A DNA stretch of 64,000 nucleotides from Juglans regia. Its lineage: Eukaryota; Streptophyta; Magnoliopsida; Fagales; Juglandaceae. Below are positions 23,330 through 36,097 of the stretch, in pieces. Below the pieces are notes generated by a model. That model made no database searches. It saw nothing but the letters and a program-made list of their open reading frames with translations, and was not told the DNA's origin. A program made the position numbers and the translations under genes. The first letter of the stretch is position 1, and every line of letters starts with the position of its first letter. The stretch lies in contig NC_049903.1 of assembly GCF_001411555.2 (NCBI RefSeq), forward strand, positions 24,378,270-24,442,269, given 5' to 3'.

Positions 23330-26197
23330 TGTAACAACCCACTAAAAAATCAATGGTAGAATTTCTATAGGCTTTAGAAACCTCATGGAAACTCTGTAAG
23401 TTTTCACAAATCGACTAATCGCGTAGGTTATAGTCTGTCAGTATAATCAGTCACTATGATGCCAAAAGCACGATTTTATTTATTTGAGATAGTTAGAAAT
23501 GTTAGAATGCGATATTGTCTATGCCATTAGACTTAGAGGAATATTTAAGATATTATGGCACAATAATCTCATTTTCAATTTTTGGACAAAACTCTAGTTC
23601 GAAAATGCGTTTTGTTTACTTCGAGGCACTTCGGGGTTGAATTTAGATAAACGAATTGCACAATTAGGTTAGTGTGTATATTTAGAATTTTACAGTGTAA
23701 ATTTTATTTTCACTTTTCGCTGAGTGAATAGTAACCTCAATAGTATCACCAAGTGCAGTGTTTTCAAAATCACTATATGGAATGTCCAAATTAGATTAGA
23801 ATAGTTTGTTTGGACACTTTACAAGATCTTAGCCACACTTGGTGAATAGTATTGGACACTTGGCACCAAGAGGAACCATGAGATGGAAATATGAAGGAAA
23901 TCAATGTGTGAGATCATGCCACCTGAGCAAAACTCTATTTCATCCAACCATCCGCATTGTGCCAAACCAAAGATGGTTTCAATCCTAGTGAAACCTTAAA
24001 TACTTATAATCCAATTGAAACTTCAAAATCTTGGTTGAAACGAAAATCCTAAACAGTTTTCACATGCTATTAATTACTTAAATTCATGCTATGAAATCAT
24101 TATCGAACCCTTTAAACCTTGGAAGTTTGATCGGGCCAAGCAAAATTGGATTTGGGTTGATAGCATCCCAAACTCTAACCAAACCCTCTTTAAACCCCAA
24201 ATGAAGCCTACTTGTTTAAGGCACATTAAGGCCCACGAATTTTGCCCACCTTAGCAAAGTTTCTTGAGGAAGTTTCCACCCACTCAAAGCTGACCATCCA
24301 CTGCTCATGACAGTCCCAAAGGCCAAAAGCGAAATGCCACCTCACCATCGCCCTTCTCTTGGAAGTTTCCTTGGCTGACAACCACTCACTATTTACACAT
24401 TTTTGTGACCTAATCACCATCAATCAAGGTGTCACTCTAGCCCAACCTTCCATTTTTAGAAGTTTATTAGGCGTGCAAGTCATCCTTTCACTCACTTCAC
24501 CCGTTTTCATTTCTGTTCTTGGAGAGAACACTTAGAAGCTCTCTGGGGCAGTTTTCGAAGCCTTTTTGCGTGCCAGTTTTGGAGCTTTTGTAAGTGTTTT
24601 CTCACAATGATTCCTTCATGAAAGTTGTTTTTTTGTGAGTATAGTTTCCATGGATATATTTTGTTTGATTTCATGGTCATTTGATCAAAATTAAACAAAA
24701 GTTGTTTTAACCATAGAAAAGTCAATCAAGGCAATAACCTGGATAGTGTGCTGTATTTTGGAGTTTTTGACCAAACTAATGGACAAATCTTGATTCGACA
24801 TTTTTATGGAGTGTTATCAGCATGTTTATATGAATTTTTTTTTTTGGAGATTAGTTTCATAATTAAAGCTATTGATGAAATATTTTCTCAGATTTAGAAA
24901 CGTAGAAACTAGAATAAGAAAAACAGTTTTTGTTTTAAGAAAGTTTGGATCTTTTGTGGTTTAATCTTACTCCAATGGCTTTGATATTTTTATTTGATGA
25001 TCCTAACCTTTTTATATACATTTTAGGATGTTATTTTGAGTATGTTGTGTGTTAGTTTCAAAGATATGAATTTTTATGCAAGAGAATACTCGGTTAGGTC
25101 AAAAGTTTGATGTTTTCGACTAGATCCATGTTTTGATTTATTTTTAGTCATGTGATTTTAAGTTTAATGCTTAGATATACTTTAGGAAAAATTTTGTAAA
25201 CTATATGATGTTTTGATTTGAAAATCCTATCATGGTATGTCTTGGATCAAGTGTTTGATCAAAGCAAGTTGAGAAAAGAATTCTGTTTTTTATAGTGTTG
25301 GAGCCGAGTACTTCAAGTGAGATTTTGTGAGTTTTGGTGACTTTTATGTGTTGATTAAAAGCATGTTAGTTCTTAAGAATGTGTTATGAACATGTTAGAA
25401 GAAAGTTTTGGATTTTTGGAGTTCTTGGAGATGTTTTGAAATAGGTCAAACCTTGTGATTCAAAGGTTTGCATTTTAGTTAAAAAGTTTGGATCTTTTTA
25501 CTAAAAATTTTTGTGTCTATGAGAAGTATATTTTTGTTGAATTTTTTAATCATGTTTTTAATCTTAAGATAGGAAGATTTTTGTTGCAATATTTCTGTTT
25601 GATCATGAGTTTTGAAGTTATAAGAAATTGCAACAAAAATCAAGAGATATGACCTTTTGAAGTTTTGGCCCTATGATGTCTTTCATAATTGTGTTTGGTT
25701 TTAAAACTTTCTATAAGTTTATATTAGAGTTTAGGACAAAATTTACCTGAAGAATGTAAATTTTGGTGATTTTTGGAATTAGGATCTGAAATCCTTAATT
25801 TAGGGGTAAAATGATCATTTTGCCACATGTAGAGGATAAAATGGTAATTTTACTATATGTTAGAATTTTTTATATTTCTAATTGTTAGTGATAAAATTTA
25901 TAACTTTTAGAGTCCCTTCTTATAGTTTCTCATGTTTCGTGCTTAATCCACGTAATGCGACGATCACTATAAGTTAGTTTCTAACTTACTATTATATTAC
26001 AGTGTATGTGTGTTGGTAAGGAAACTATTGGTTATATACTTATGGTATCATATATGACATGCCATCCCACTACACGTTTATCTGTTATACATATTATATT
26101 CTATCACAAAATATTCATTTGTTACACATATTATATTTTGTCATGAAATAGTTATCTTTTACACGTTATGTCATGTCATGTAATGCTATCTATTACA

Positions 26198-26360
26198 TAG
26201 GGGTGAAAACCGACCCATTTGGTGCGATTTTTGGGCAAAATCGATGCCGACTGATGAGAAAAAAATGGGTGGAGCAACCGACCGTAATCGGTCGATGGAG
26301 AGTAGGAAACCGATCGAGGCGGTTCTTGGTCGGAGTTTGGTTCCCCTAGCGGGGAGATTC

Positions 26361-26397
<37 letters not shown>

Positions 26398-26835
26398 GCA
26401 AAGGTGTAAAAGAGGAGAAGGTGACTGGGGAAGTAGACAACCCCATCTCGAAACGACGCCATTCAGTTTAAGTGGAACAATGTCATTTCATACATATTTT
26501 TTTTTTCATACGTTTTGAATAAAACAATACCGTTTGGTTTAATACCAAACGATGTTGTTTCTATTATGTTTTGTATACTTATATGTGTAAAACAACACCG
26601 TTCCACTTAAACAGTTTAAATGGAACAATGTCATTTTGATTAGGGTATATTAAAAAAAAATATATTTTATTTTATCGGTCGGTTTTGCGGTCCAGTCCAG
26701 CTTCAAATTGGGACCAAACCGCTGAATGTCTGTTCCTTCAATTTGCTACCACACGCCGGTCGGTTCTCCACTGGTTCCTAACTCGGTCGATTCCTGTCGG
26801 TGGATGCCGGTTGCGTCGATTTTTGTTTAGCCCTA
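26198..26835. mobile_element. Non-autonomous hAT element, perfect 8-bp TSD
   Basis: Starts TAGGGGTGAAAACC and ends TTTAGCCCTA, whose reverse complement TAGGGCTAAA matches the start in 8 of 10 bases. The 8-bp duplication ctattaca flanks both sides exactly (26190-26197 and 26836-26843), the hallmark of hAT insertion. The 638-bp body has subterminal cgatcggtcggtt-like repeats, a (GA)n run at 26364-26395 and no transposase. It would have needed an enzyme from another copy to move. Confidence 0.85.
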
Positions 26836-27086
26836 CTATTACACGTTATTCCATGTCACGTAATGCTATCTAGTACATGTTATGCCATGTCGCGTAACGT
26901 TATATGTTACATGTTATGCCAAATTACGTATTGTTTATCTGTTTCAAGTTACGTCAAGTCATGCATCTCACATATATGTCATGTTACGTATGTCATGTCA
27001 TTTGTCATTTTGTTTATTGTCACGTCATGTCTCAAGTACAAAGTGTGTCTCTAAAACAATATTTTCTCAATCAGTCATGCATGGGA

Positions 27087-27400
27087 TACTCGTGATGTAA
27101 TCACTATGATTGTCCAAGCACCTCCATTATATTTCATGCGAGGTACTTCCGGCAAAATTATTTTGATTATTAGAATACCTCTACTCAAATGCTCCTAGCA
27201 TAATCATTCTGATTGTTAGAGTATTACTAGATATTCCTGGTGTAATCATTTGTGTTATTAGGGTATTTCATTTAAAATACTCATGGTGTAATTATTCTGA
27301 TTGTCTGAGTATCTTTGACGAAATATGTTGGCTTAATCATTCTGATTGTTCACTATTCCTGAGGAAACAACTGGTGAAATCATTTTTTATTGTTAGAGTT
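27087..27400. repeat. Tandem array in LTR, about 45-55 bp units
   Basis: About six or seven diverged units each carry a phrase like 'gtgtaatcattctgattgtt' followed by 'agagtat'. Spacing varies between units. Downstream (27400-27610) a shorter repeat of 'aagttcatgtt' type continues. Confidence 0.6.
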
Positions 27401-27615
27401 CATGTTCACGTTCATGTTTAAGTTCATGCTCAAGTTTAGTTTATTGAAAAAGATTCCAAGTTCATGCATTTCACGCTCACACTTATGTTATTTAAGTTCA
27501 AGTTCATGTTATTCAAGCTCAAGTACACGTTCAGCTCATGTTTCAAGTTCACATTCTGTCATGTTTCAAGTTCACATTCGGTTTATGTTTCAATTTACGT
27601 TAAGTTCATATTCAA

Positions 27616-28755
27616 TTGACTAGAATGCATGCAAAGTGGGAAGACTATATTGAGACTTTTCCTCGTGTAATCAAATACACACATGGTAAGAAAAATTTTG
27701 TGGTTAATGCATTAGCAAGAAGGTATGTCCTTATCTTTATTTTAAATGCAAAGTTATTGAGATTTCAATATGATAAGAAATTGCATGCTAATGACGATAA
27801 TTTTGCTAGAGTGTATGGAACATGTGAGAAAACATTGTTTTGTAAGCTTTATAAACTAGATTGATACTTGTTTAGAGAGAATAGACTTTGTGTGCCTACT
27901 AGTTTTATGCGTAAGTTGCTTGTGTGTGATAGACATGGTGGTTTGTTGGATAACTTTGGTGTAAGGAAGACTTTCCATGTGTTGCATGAACATTTTTTTG
28001 AGTATCATTTGCCATTCATTAACGTGTTGCATGAATTTTTGTGGAAGTATCATTTTTCATTCATTAACGTGTTACATGAACGTTTGTGGGAGTATTGTTT
28101 GTCATTTATTGAGTTTGCATATAATTGTAGTGGTCATTTTGGTGTAAGGAAAGCTTTAGATGTGTTTCATGAATGTTTGTGAGAGTATCATTTGTCATTC
28201 ATTGAATTGTTTCAAGGACGTTTGTGAGAATATCATTTGACCGTATTAGAGTGTGCATATAATAAAATCTTACATACTACTATTTATTATTCTCCGTTTG
28301 AAATTGTTTATGGTTTTAATCCACTTACTCATTCAGTTTTAATGTTTTTGCTTGTTGATGACAGGAGTAGCTTGGATAGACTTTTTCAAATTCTTGAGAA
28401 AATTAATGAAAATGAATATAAAGTGGATTTTCCAGGTAAGTATTATGTTTTTGCTATTTTCAATGTTACTAACCTTTTTCCCTTTGATACAAATGGAGAT
28501 TCGAGGTCGAATCTTTTTGAGTAGAGAGGGAATGATGGGAACCAAGGTGGACCTAATCTTAAAGATCATTTGCAAGTTCCAGATGAGCCAATTACAAAAT
28601 CAAGAGTTAAGAAGATCAATGAAGCAATACAAGGTTTTGTACAATCCATTTTAGACGAATCTAGCAAGAGTCGAATATTCAAAATAGGCTTGAGAGAATG
28701 CGATCCAGTGATCATCCACATGATACAAGTTATGGAAGAGCGCAACATAAATTAG
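27616..28755 (+). pseudogene. Ty3/gypsy pol 3' half: RNase H end, integrase, C-terminal tail
   Basis: The first segment reads RMHAKWEDYIETFPRVIKYT then GKKNFVVNALARRY, the end of the gypsy RNase H domain. LFRENRLCVPTSFMRKLLV...HGGLLDNFGVRKT is the integrase HHCC zinc-binding region. FAYN and SPFEIVYGFNPLTH are the integrase C-terminal signature, and the tail (KINENEYKVDFPGKY, then PITKSRVKKINEAIQGF) ends the polyprotein. The catalytic DDE core has been replaced by repeats of a 45-bp unit, and stops occur near 27862, 28180 and 28226. The copy is dead. Reverse transcriptase is not in the window. Confidence 0.8.
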
Positions 28756-29440
28756 AGCTTAATATTATGATTATGTGATTAAATACCTCAGACTTGTTTA
28801 TTTCATTAAATGGACTTATTTTATTAGTTATAAGAATTAGTCTAGAATAATTGGGTTTGAGGATGTTTGGCCCACATGTCTTATTTTTTATGAACTAGGG
28901 TTTTTTGGAAGGCCTTGTATTTTGGCCAATGGTTTATTTGGAAAGTTACTTTTTAGGAATTAGAGTTTAAAGAAGTACTGTAGTCAAGTTACTGTAGCAG
29001 CGGTACAGTAGCCGTGACACTATTCATCCAGGGGTAGTTTTGGAAGAAATGACTTTACTTTGGCTAGAGTTTTAATTAAGTTTTGCTCTAAATACTCTTT
29101 GTAACTTCATGTTAAGGAGTTTATAAAATTTGATGAATTTATTTATTGTGAGTTGAGTTTATCTCATCTTGTTCTTGAATGAACTTTTGAACTTATCAAA
29201 GGCAAATCACAACCTTTGTGGCGTTCCTTATTGTAATCTGGGTTCTTGAAACAAATTTTTCAACGGGTCTAGATTTTAATATAATCTAGATTCTTAAAAC
29301 GAGTTTTTGAAACGAGTTCTCATCAGGTCTAGATTCTCTATCCATTGGCTTGATTTTGACTTTTTTGGGTGAGATTTCAAATTGATTGTTAGTTCAAGGG
29401 ATTCTATTTACACAGGTTCATATCACCCACCCTCCATAAG
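28756..29440 (+). repeat. Probable 3' untranslated region and LTR of the gypsy fragment
   Basis: Non-coding DNA directly following the polyprotein end. It contains imperfect internal repeats of 'gggtctagatt...' and 'tcttgaaac' near 29230-29330 and stops near TTCATATCA at 29440. No matching 5' copy exists in the window, so the LTR label is inferred from position. Confidence 0.35.
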
Positions 29441-30467
29441 AGGTGAGAACTTTCACTCTATGAACAAAATGTCCAAGAGACTATTTTTTTTTTATTATTA
29501 TTAGCCTAGAACAAAGAAAATAACAAAAAATGTAAATGATACATAAAAAAAATAGCGAAATACAGTTTGGACATTTTCACTTTCACTCTATTCCTTTCTT
29601 TTCTATTCTTTTTTCTCACTCCCTCCCCCTCCCGCCCAATCTCCCTCCCCTCACTTCACTATCCTGGAGCGAGCCCTCCAGGCAGAGACCCATTTGCCAG
29701 TTCCCCCGCACCTCATTCTCGTCAAGTTGCCGACAGCCCTCTACCACCGGATATCTCTCTATATTTGATTGTTGAGAAAATGAAAGGAAAATTATGTTTG
29801 GTTGTTGAGAAAATAAAAAGAAAATTATATTTGTTCTCTATTTGGTTGTTGAGAGGGAAAATCGATTATTAAGAAAATTGCAAAGGAAAATAAAAGGAAT
29901 ATGAGAGAAAAAGAGATCGAGAGAGACAAATGAAAAGAATATAAGGAAAAGAGAGATGTCTGTTGTTTGTTGCTTGTTGCCGGTGAGGGGTGGGAACGGT
30001 GGCGGCAACATCGACTGTTTTCTGGGGTTGGCTGCGGCAAATGGCTCTTTGCTGGGGACAACAACATGGGTTTGTGACGGAGAAGGGAGGGGGAGGAAAG
30101 AGAGATTGGGACGGGAAGGGAGAAAAAAAAACTTCAACTCGACATGGTAGTACCACATCAATTTGTGGGATTCTTGTGTCTCTAGCAGTCATGTCCACTT
30201 GTTTTAATTATTTAATCTTCTTTAAAAATAAAATGATGATTAAAAAGCGTATCGGTAAGATGAACAGAGAAAACGAGCACCACCCTTCATTAGCTCCTAA
30301 AAAATCTAAAGAATCGTGTTATATATCGCTTTGAAGAAAAAAAACTAAAAATCTACAATTAACATAGCTAAACCCAACCACAACGAGAGAATGGAAAAGA
30401 AATACAAATGTAAATATTGAACGGCAAACAAGACTGAGTTTTGCCTTTTTGGTTACACTTGCAACGG
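29441..30467. other. Intergenic DNA, low-complexity, no gene supported
   Basis: Pyrimidine-rich stretch at 29570-29760, a diverged repeat of about 40 bp (ttgttgagaaaat...) at 29770-29875, and G-rich DNA at 29975-30125. Several open frames on both strands reach 100 codons but are low-complexity and overlap in antisense. The last 130 bp is probably the 3' untranslated region of the PCO gene. Confidence 0.5.
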
Positions 30468-32461
30468 CTAACGATGCTCAATAACCTGAGGACCCAAGTA
30501 TTCAATTTCGTCAATTTCTGAGTTCTCTGGCATTTCAATCTCTTCTAACCATCCATAACAGTCGGCCTCCTCCATTTTCACTGTTGTCTCTCCTGCTAGA
30601 AATCGGTAAGAAATAACTTTGCATCAAATTTCAATCCATTATTATGAATATGGGGCGGGGGGATCCAAGTTCGAGATTATAATTCTAAAGTTGGAACATT
30701 ATGGAAAGCAATATTCATTGTTCAGAATTGGATAAAAATTAAATTTTGAAAATTTATTTTATAAGATAAGTCTATATAAAAGTTAGTATTTGGCATCCCA
30801 AACCAGATTTTTTTAATATTATTTTTGTTTTGAGATTTGAAAAAGTTGAATGGTATATTTTATTTTTATATAGAAATTTGAAGAAAAAGTTATAATGATA
30901 AAAGGAGATGAGTTGAGAGGAGTTGTGAAAAAGGTTTAACAGAATTACTTACTTGAGGCAGCGTAGGGATGATCTTTATAGAAGGAACAATCTCGACCAT
31001 CTTTATTAGAATAGGGAGGTCCTAGCACATCAAGCACTGCACATGGGGTTATGGCAGTGAAGGCGTGGATGTTCCCTCCAGTTGTTGGATATAATACTGA
31101 AGTGTCGCATGGGGCCGTGAAGACACTGTCAGCTTTCAACTTTGCCAATCTCACTGCAAATTAAAAACCATCCTGTTTGAGTCAAACACCATCACATCTC
31201 TCCACAATTTTATTTCAAAATGTTGAGAAAGAGAGAGAGGTACTGACATTGGGAGGATTGCACAGAGCTATCCGAATCGACAGGATCAACCCAGTCATAG
31301 GACTTGATGTGCATTGTTCCTAATAAAAGCTTGTTAAAAACAGTCATTCCTGGATGGTTGTGAAGGGGGATCACCCCAGTTGCAGGGAGAAAGAACATGC
31401 ACAACTGCACAAGAAAAGAATATAACAAAGGAGACGTATCAAACCATTTGAAACCAATGAAAATGACTCCAAGAAGTACCCTAAATTAATGTTGTTATAC
31501 ACCAGAATCTGATTGATCAACGAACAAGAACAGGGTAGTCTTACCGAAAAGTTATCGCACTTGTAAATGGTTGTGGATGTGACCCTTGGATCACTTTTGA
31601 CCCCATTTGAAGGCTTAAAAAACTGTAGATCTCCACTTAGCCCCACGTCTTCTGGCTTCATATTGTCTACAACATGATGGAAATGCTTGACATTATATAA
31701 CTACAAAGGGAAAAAAAAGGTGAAATGGCTATTATCGAAACTATGCAATTAATATAATCAGCACCGACAATATACTATTACTTTGTACTTGCCCTTGTAG
31801 ACCACACAAAGTTCATCTAGTTTGCACCGACATCTAGACAAATATAAAAACCCTTTTGGATTCAAATCTCTGAGTTTTCTAGTTCATTTTATTCATGATC
31901 CATCCTTCAGAATTTATACACACCGGCAAGTTACAAGGTTGCCGCCTACATGTTGCCTAAATATTACAAAATGGAAAGGATGCTAGCTAGGAAGCCATCC
32001 CCCAAGCAGGAATTAATCATGCAATGAATAATACATATGGATAGAATGCACTGTTTTCAACTAATTCATACATTGTAAAACCAGACAATGAGACAATTGA
32101 AACAACGACAATATATTAATGACTCGCAAAAACTGAGGATTATTGCACATTCATCAATCAAACTCAAAATTAGCATGTAATTCCTCGCAAGCGATAGGAG
32201 CTCATGAGAACGAATGTACGTACCAAGAATGTGGCATAGTTTCTGTACATCCTGAGGGGAAGGAACGGTGCCAGGGCCTTTGAACACGTCTAGGCACGAC
32301 ACGAACAGCTCCTGCAACGCCATAGGGGGGGCCGCCTGCGGAGGCCGCACAATCCTCCGCGTGCGTCTCCTCTTCGTTATAATCTTCTTCACATATCCAA
32401 CTCTGGTAACATGCCCAACCATGTCTCTCCCGCGCTCCACCAACCCTGCCTCCATTCTCAT
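30468..32461 (-). CDS. PCO: Plant cysteine oxidase (PCO), complete, five exons
   Basis: Exons on the minus strand: 32461-32224, 31666-31545, 31404-31248, 31153-30953 and 30595-30468. All are GT-AG, total 846 bp, 281 residues. PCOs are Fe(II) dioxygenases that oxidise the N-terminal Cys of group VII ERF factors with O2, marking them for N-degron degradation; this makes them oxygen sensors in cytosol and nucleus. The cupin core is intact: [11 protein letters not shown] gives His135 and His137, GGNIHAFTA gives His202, and the three would bind iron. [32 protein letters not shown] and [10 protein letters not shown] match the PCO1/2/3 side of the family. A basic KRRRTRR stretch near 30-36 could be a nuclear signal. 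ATG 32461 gives the usual MR(M/I)EAG start. The last exon has alternative acceptors 3 bp apart. Confidence 0.93.
30783..30935. mobile_element. Truncated MITE in PCO last intron
   Basis: Carries the GAGATGAG-family phrases 'gagatttgaaaaagttgaat', 'tagaaatttgaag' and 'gagatgagttgagaggagttg', but both termini are eroded. It lies within the 357-bp intron before the last PCO exon. Confidence 0.5.
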
Positions 32462-33200
32462 CGACAAGGGTAATTAAGCACCAAATATATTCCTCCAAAT
32501 GCAACACAAATTCCTCAAGTTCCGAACAATTTCCTCTGACCTCTGTCCTCTATACAATTTCTCCTCCTCTAACAAAAATTGATCGCAAAACAGACAAGGT
32601 CGATATCCGAAAACAGTATTCTATTTTCTTGAAATCCAACATAAACTTAAGGTTATAAATCCAGATCCTAATCCATAACACACAAAGTTCAATGCCCAGA
32701 TGCCAAAAAGGAAGAGAACCAAGATATACAAGTTTACCTCGATCTTTCTCGGTCCGATGAAACGAATGGGATGAAGAACGGATATGGGAATGTTTGAGTG
32801 AAAAAGAAAGAGGATCTTGTACAGACGTATAGAACAGTGCTGGGAAAGAGGTCAAGATCCAAGAATGAGGACGCCCAGGGCGGAAGGTGTTGATATATTA
32901 AGAAAGAGAGAGATGAGAGAACAAAACCATGGGCCATTGGAAAGAGGTAAGACAGTGCTTCGGTTGGAAAACTTAAGCAAGATAGGGAAAGCAAAAGCAG
33001 TATTTTTTATTTCTTTGATTCAGCTTCCCGCCCCCAAGATTCAGTGGAAACTGGCGGTTAGACAGACCCTGGTTTTGTAATCGTATATCTTTTTTGTGTA
33101 ATTGTCACCCCAGTCCTGGAATTGACCAAATTGCCCCTTCAGCCAGCGAGCTGCTTGGTTGGTTGGTTTTTGTCACGTTGATTTGGGATAGCCCCTGGAT
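32462..33200 (-). promoter_or_regulatory. PCO 5' leader and promoter region
   Basis: On the minus strand GATCGAG|GTAAACTTG near 32740 is a good splice donor, and AG acceptors are present near 32540, so the leader probably contains an intron of roughly 200 bp. The purine/pyrimidine-rich stretch at 32750-32850 would be the first leader exon. I could not identify a hypoxia-response element with confidence. A short segment at 33010-33200 shows no gene. Confidence 0.35.
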
Positions 33201-36082
33201 TTTATGATATCGGCGTTCTGGAAAAAAAAAAACAGAGAAAAAAGGTATTTTACGTGGGCTTGATTTTAATTGAAGTTAATATTTCCATTGTTTATTTTGT
33301 TAGATTTTGATAGTTCTCCCAAATGCATAGTTGACACGTTATTCAATCTATTATCAAATACTTTTCTTTTAATTCTTCAAAGCCATATTCTTTTGATCAT
33401 TCTTTATCACTTAATTCATGCTCTTCTGATTTTCTTTACACATTCATCCTCAATCTGTATTGGTACCATGAATTTAAATGGTCATATGATTAAATTGATA
33501 TGGTCTTCTCTTGCACTTGAATTCAAAAAAGTTTAAGTATCTTGTGTGATGTGAAATACATGACATAATACGTACATAATTATAATTGTTAAATTTGAAC
33601 ATGATGTAGAATAATATGATCGTATGTTATACTGGATGACATATTTGCATATACTATGATATGCATGGTACATAAAAAGTGGTTGTAAAAAAATAGCTTG
33701 AATAATAATTTATCTAAGCTAACGTAATGATCCTAATCCGTGATGAAATTACTTACATCGTTGCGCTACTTCCTGAATCTTATTTCATAGTTCATCACTT
33801 GCACGAAGTATTAAACGCCACTAAATATGTTTATGAAAATGTGTCCTAATATCCCACGTAATTAAATTCATACTATAGAGAATAATCAAATAAATATTCT
33901 ATTTAATACGAAAATCAATAAATAGTGATATTTTAAATTATTTAAATACTAACAACTTATTCTCAGTTCCAAATTATAATTAAGTACTTAATCCTTATAC
34001 AAATCCATTAAAAAAAGCCGTTAAATCTCATTTCATAAAACGGCTAAATTTTCTTATGAATAACATAATTAATCAATTTTACAAGAAATCTAATAAATAA
34101 TAATGTCATAAGTATGCTTAACATACTTTTATATTTTCTAGTTATAACTATAATAAAATAATTTTATCGAATTGACAAAATAACAACTGAAATTCATTTC
34201 GATAATTGACTTAATCATATTTAAAATTTAAATCCTGGCAAAAATATTATTATAATCTAATAATAATTTAACACTAATAACATATTATAATTTGGAAGGA
34301 AATTATAATCTATTAAATAACACTGGAAACTTGTTTCATAAAATATACTTAACCCGACTTAACGTGCTAAAAATAAAAGTAGACTCTTATTATTTACTGC
34401 TAAATTTTATTGTAAAAATTAATACTTAATAACATAATTAAAATCCTTAAATATTTTCTGTAAAATAAATTTTATGGACTAATAATTTTCAAGTAAAACA
34501 AAAGTCCATGTGAAAGTTAAATAAGCCCAATTAAAACTCAAGTTGAAATTGGGATAAGTCCAACTACAACAAAAGTTCACGAGAGTTCAGCCCATCTAAA
34601 AGGTTAGGGTCATTTTGGTCAATACACTAAAAGGTTCAAAACCTTAACGAGATCGCTACACGACAAAGGGTTTTTAATGGCATTCTTTGTACTAACATAT
34701 GTATGTACTTTTCTGGAAAGCTGAAGACTTTTAAGGAGACGTTTGGATTCGAAGATGATTTGAAATGAATTGAGATGGATTGTAAATAGTAATGAGATGA
34801 GTTGTGAATAGTAGTGAGATTTATGAGTTAAAGTTGCTGAATAGTAGTGAGATGAGCTGAGATGAGCTGAGATGAGTTGAGATGAGCTGAGATCACTTAC
34901 GAATCCAAACGAATCCTTAAAAGTAATTTAAAGTAGCAGATATCATTCTAGAACCAGAGGGCTATGCGGCATAGCTTACCCAATGAAAAGTCGAGGATTG
35001 ATGTAGACAACCTTATATAAGTATTCTGCATATTTATGAAATCGATATAAGAATGAAGTATTTTCTGTCATGACAGATATTAACATGAACTTATTTTTAA
35101 TATTCTGTTATCTAAACTATGTAAAAATGAGCGAATATGAAAATTTGTGTATAATTATATGACTATAATATGATTCTGTTGTGTTCTGAATATGTTATAT
35201 ATTCTGAAATGACATGATGTGACTTCTGAAATCCTCTGGCATGACATGATGTTATGTTTCGTTCTGACCTTACCACAAGTGTAAAATTGTGGCATTTGTT
35301 TGAGTTGGTACCAACGTTTCTATTTCTGATGCACCAACTTTGGAAGTAAAGTGATTTTCTGCGTGGTCTTTCCTGTTTGTACATTCGGAGCTCCGAAAAT
35401 AATAAGGGAAAAATTTCACATTTTATTTCTTCTCAGTTGGCCACAGAGGTTTGCACAACCTTACCACAGGAGTTAAACATGGAATTATGTTCTAATGTGA
35501 TGTTTCAATTATATTATGACCAAGGAATTTCAAATAAGAATATTTTTGAACTTTCTCTATGATATTTTTGATAACATGTTCTGATTCTGCATTCTGAAAA
35601 TAAAAAATATTTTGTTTTGAATTCTGAACTCTGTAAATACTCATGTTTACATACAAGTATATGTTCTTTGCCTACTGAGTTATTGATAACTCACCTCTTA
35701 CCTACACAATATTTTTCAGATAATTTTAATATCTCGGAGAGAAGTCAAGAGTAAGAAGTGTTAGTAAGATTTGATGGGCGTAGAGGAATAAGTGTCAAAT
35801 TATACAAATATTTATTTGAGAGTTTTATTTAGTAGATTTATTATTTTATGTCAATTTGGTATTTTGAGTCATGGATAATTTCGAGTCGTTGTGGAGATTT
35901 TAATTTATTTCATTGAGATATTTCTTTGGTGTCTCTAGTCATGGTGGAGGAACATATATTTTTGGTTTTTAATAAATGAGTTTATATTTTATGAAAAACT
36001 TGGAGTATATAAATATGTTATGGGAGATGGTTTTTAGGTTACAAGAGCTAATTCTCCTTACCTCTGGGACTTGGGCGTTACA
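33201..36082 (+). repeat. Gypsy LTR region ending GCGTTACA, start undefined
   Basis: The segment ends GGGCGTTACA at 36082, directly followed by a primer-binding site, so its right side is an LTR end of the Del/Tekay class. It carries the conserved tract 'ttgcctactgagttattgat' and continues 'aactcacc' near 35675. No TGTAAC start is recognisable between the PCO promoter and 34700, so the left limit is a guess; AT-rich DNA at 33540-34600 may or may not belong. A MITE lies inside at 34735. Confidence 0.5.
34735..34917. mobile_element. MITE of the GAGATGAG family inside the LTR
   Basis: Starts GGAGACGTTTGGATTCG and ends CGAATCCAAACGAATCCT, giving a 17-bp inverted repeat with two mismatches. TAA on both sides fits the 3-bp target of PIF/Harbinger-type elements. 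The interior has runs of 'gatgagctga'. At 183 bp it is a shortened member. Confidence 0.7.
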
Positions 36083-36084
36083 GT

Positions 36085-36097
36085 TGGTATCAGAGAC
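36085..36097 (+). other. Gypsy primer-binding site
   Basis: TGGTATCAGAGAC begins two bases after the LTR end. It is nearly the standard TGGTATCAGAGC complement of initiator tRNA-Met and orients the element on the plus strand. Confidence 0.75.

Larger units (their letters stand above)
23330..27615 (+). repeat. Long gypsy (Del/Tekay-like) LTR, interrupted by a hAT
   Basis: Starts TGTAACAACCC at 23330, the usual opening of this LTR class (compare TGTAACGATCC at 56807 and TGTAATACCC at 39406). It is non-coding for over 3 kb, with a 'gaatagtaacctc' segment near 23730. It then runs into short-period repeats built on 'atgtcatgtaatgctatc' (26030-26960) and on 'gtgtaatcattctgattgtt' (27087-27400). 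No TTACA end is seen before the gypsy pol fragment begins at 27616, so the right boundary is uncertain and the two may be separate insertions. Confidence 0.5.

Noticed and set aside
29536..30334. Several 80-115 codon open frames on both strands
   Set aside because: They are low-complexity (Ser/Phe/Pro or Lys-rich), overlap in antisense, and lack splice or domain evidence.
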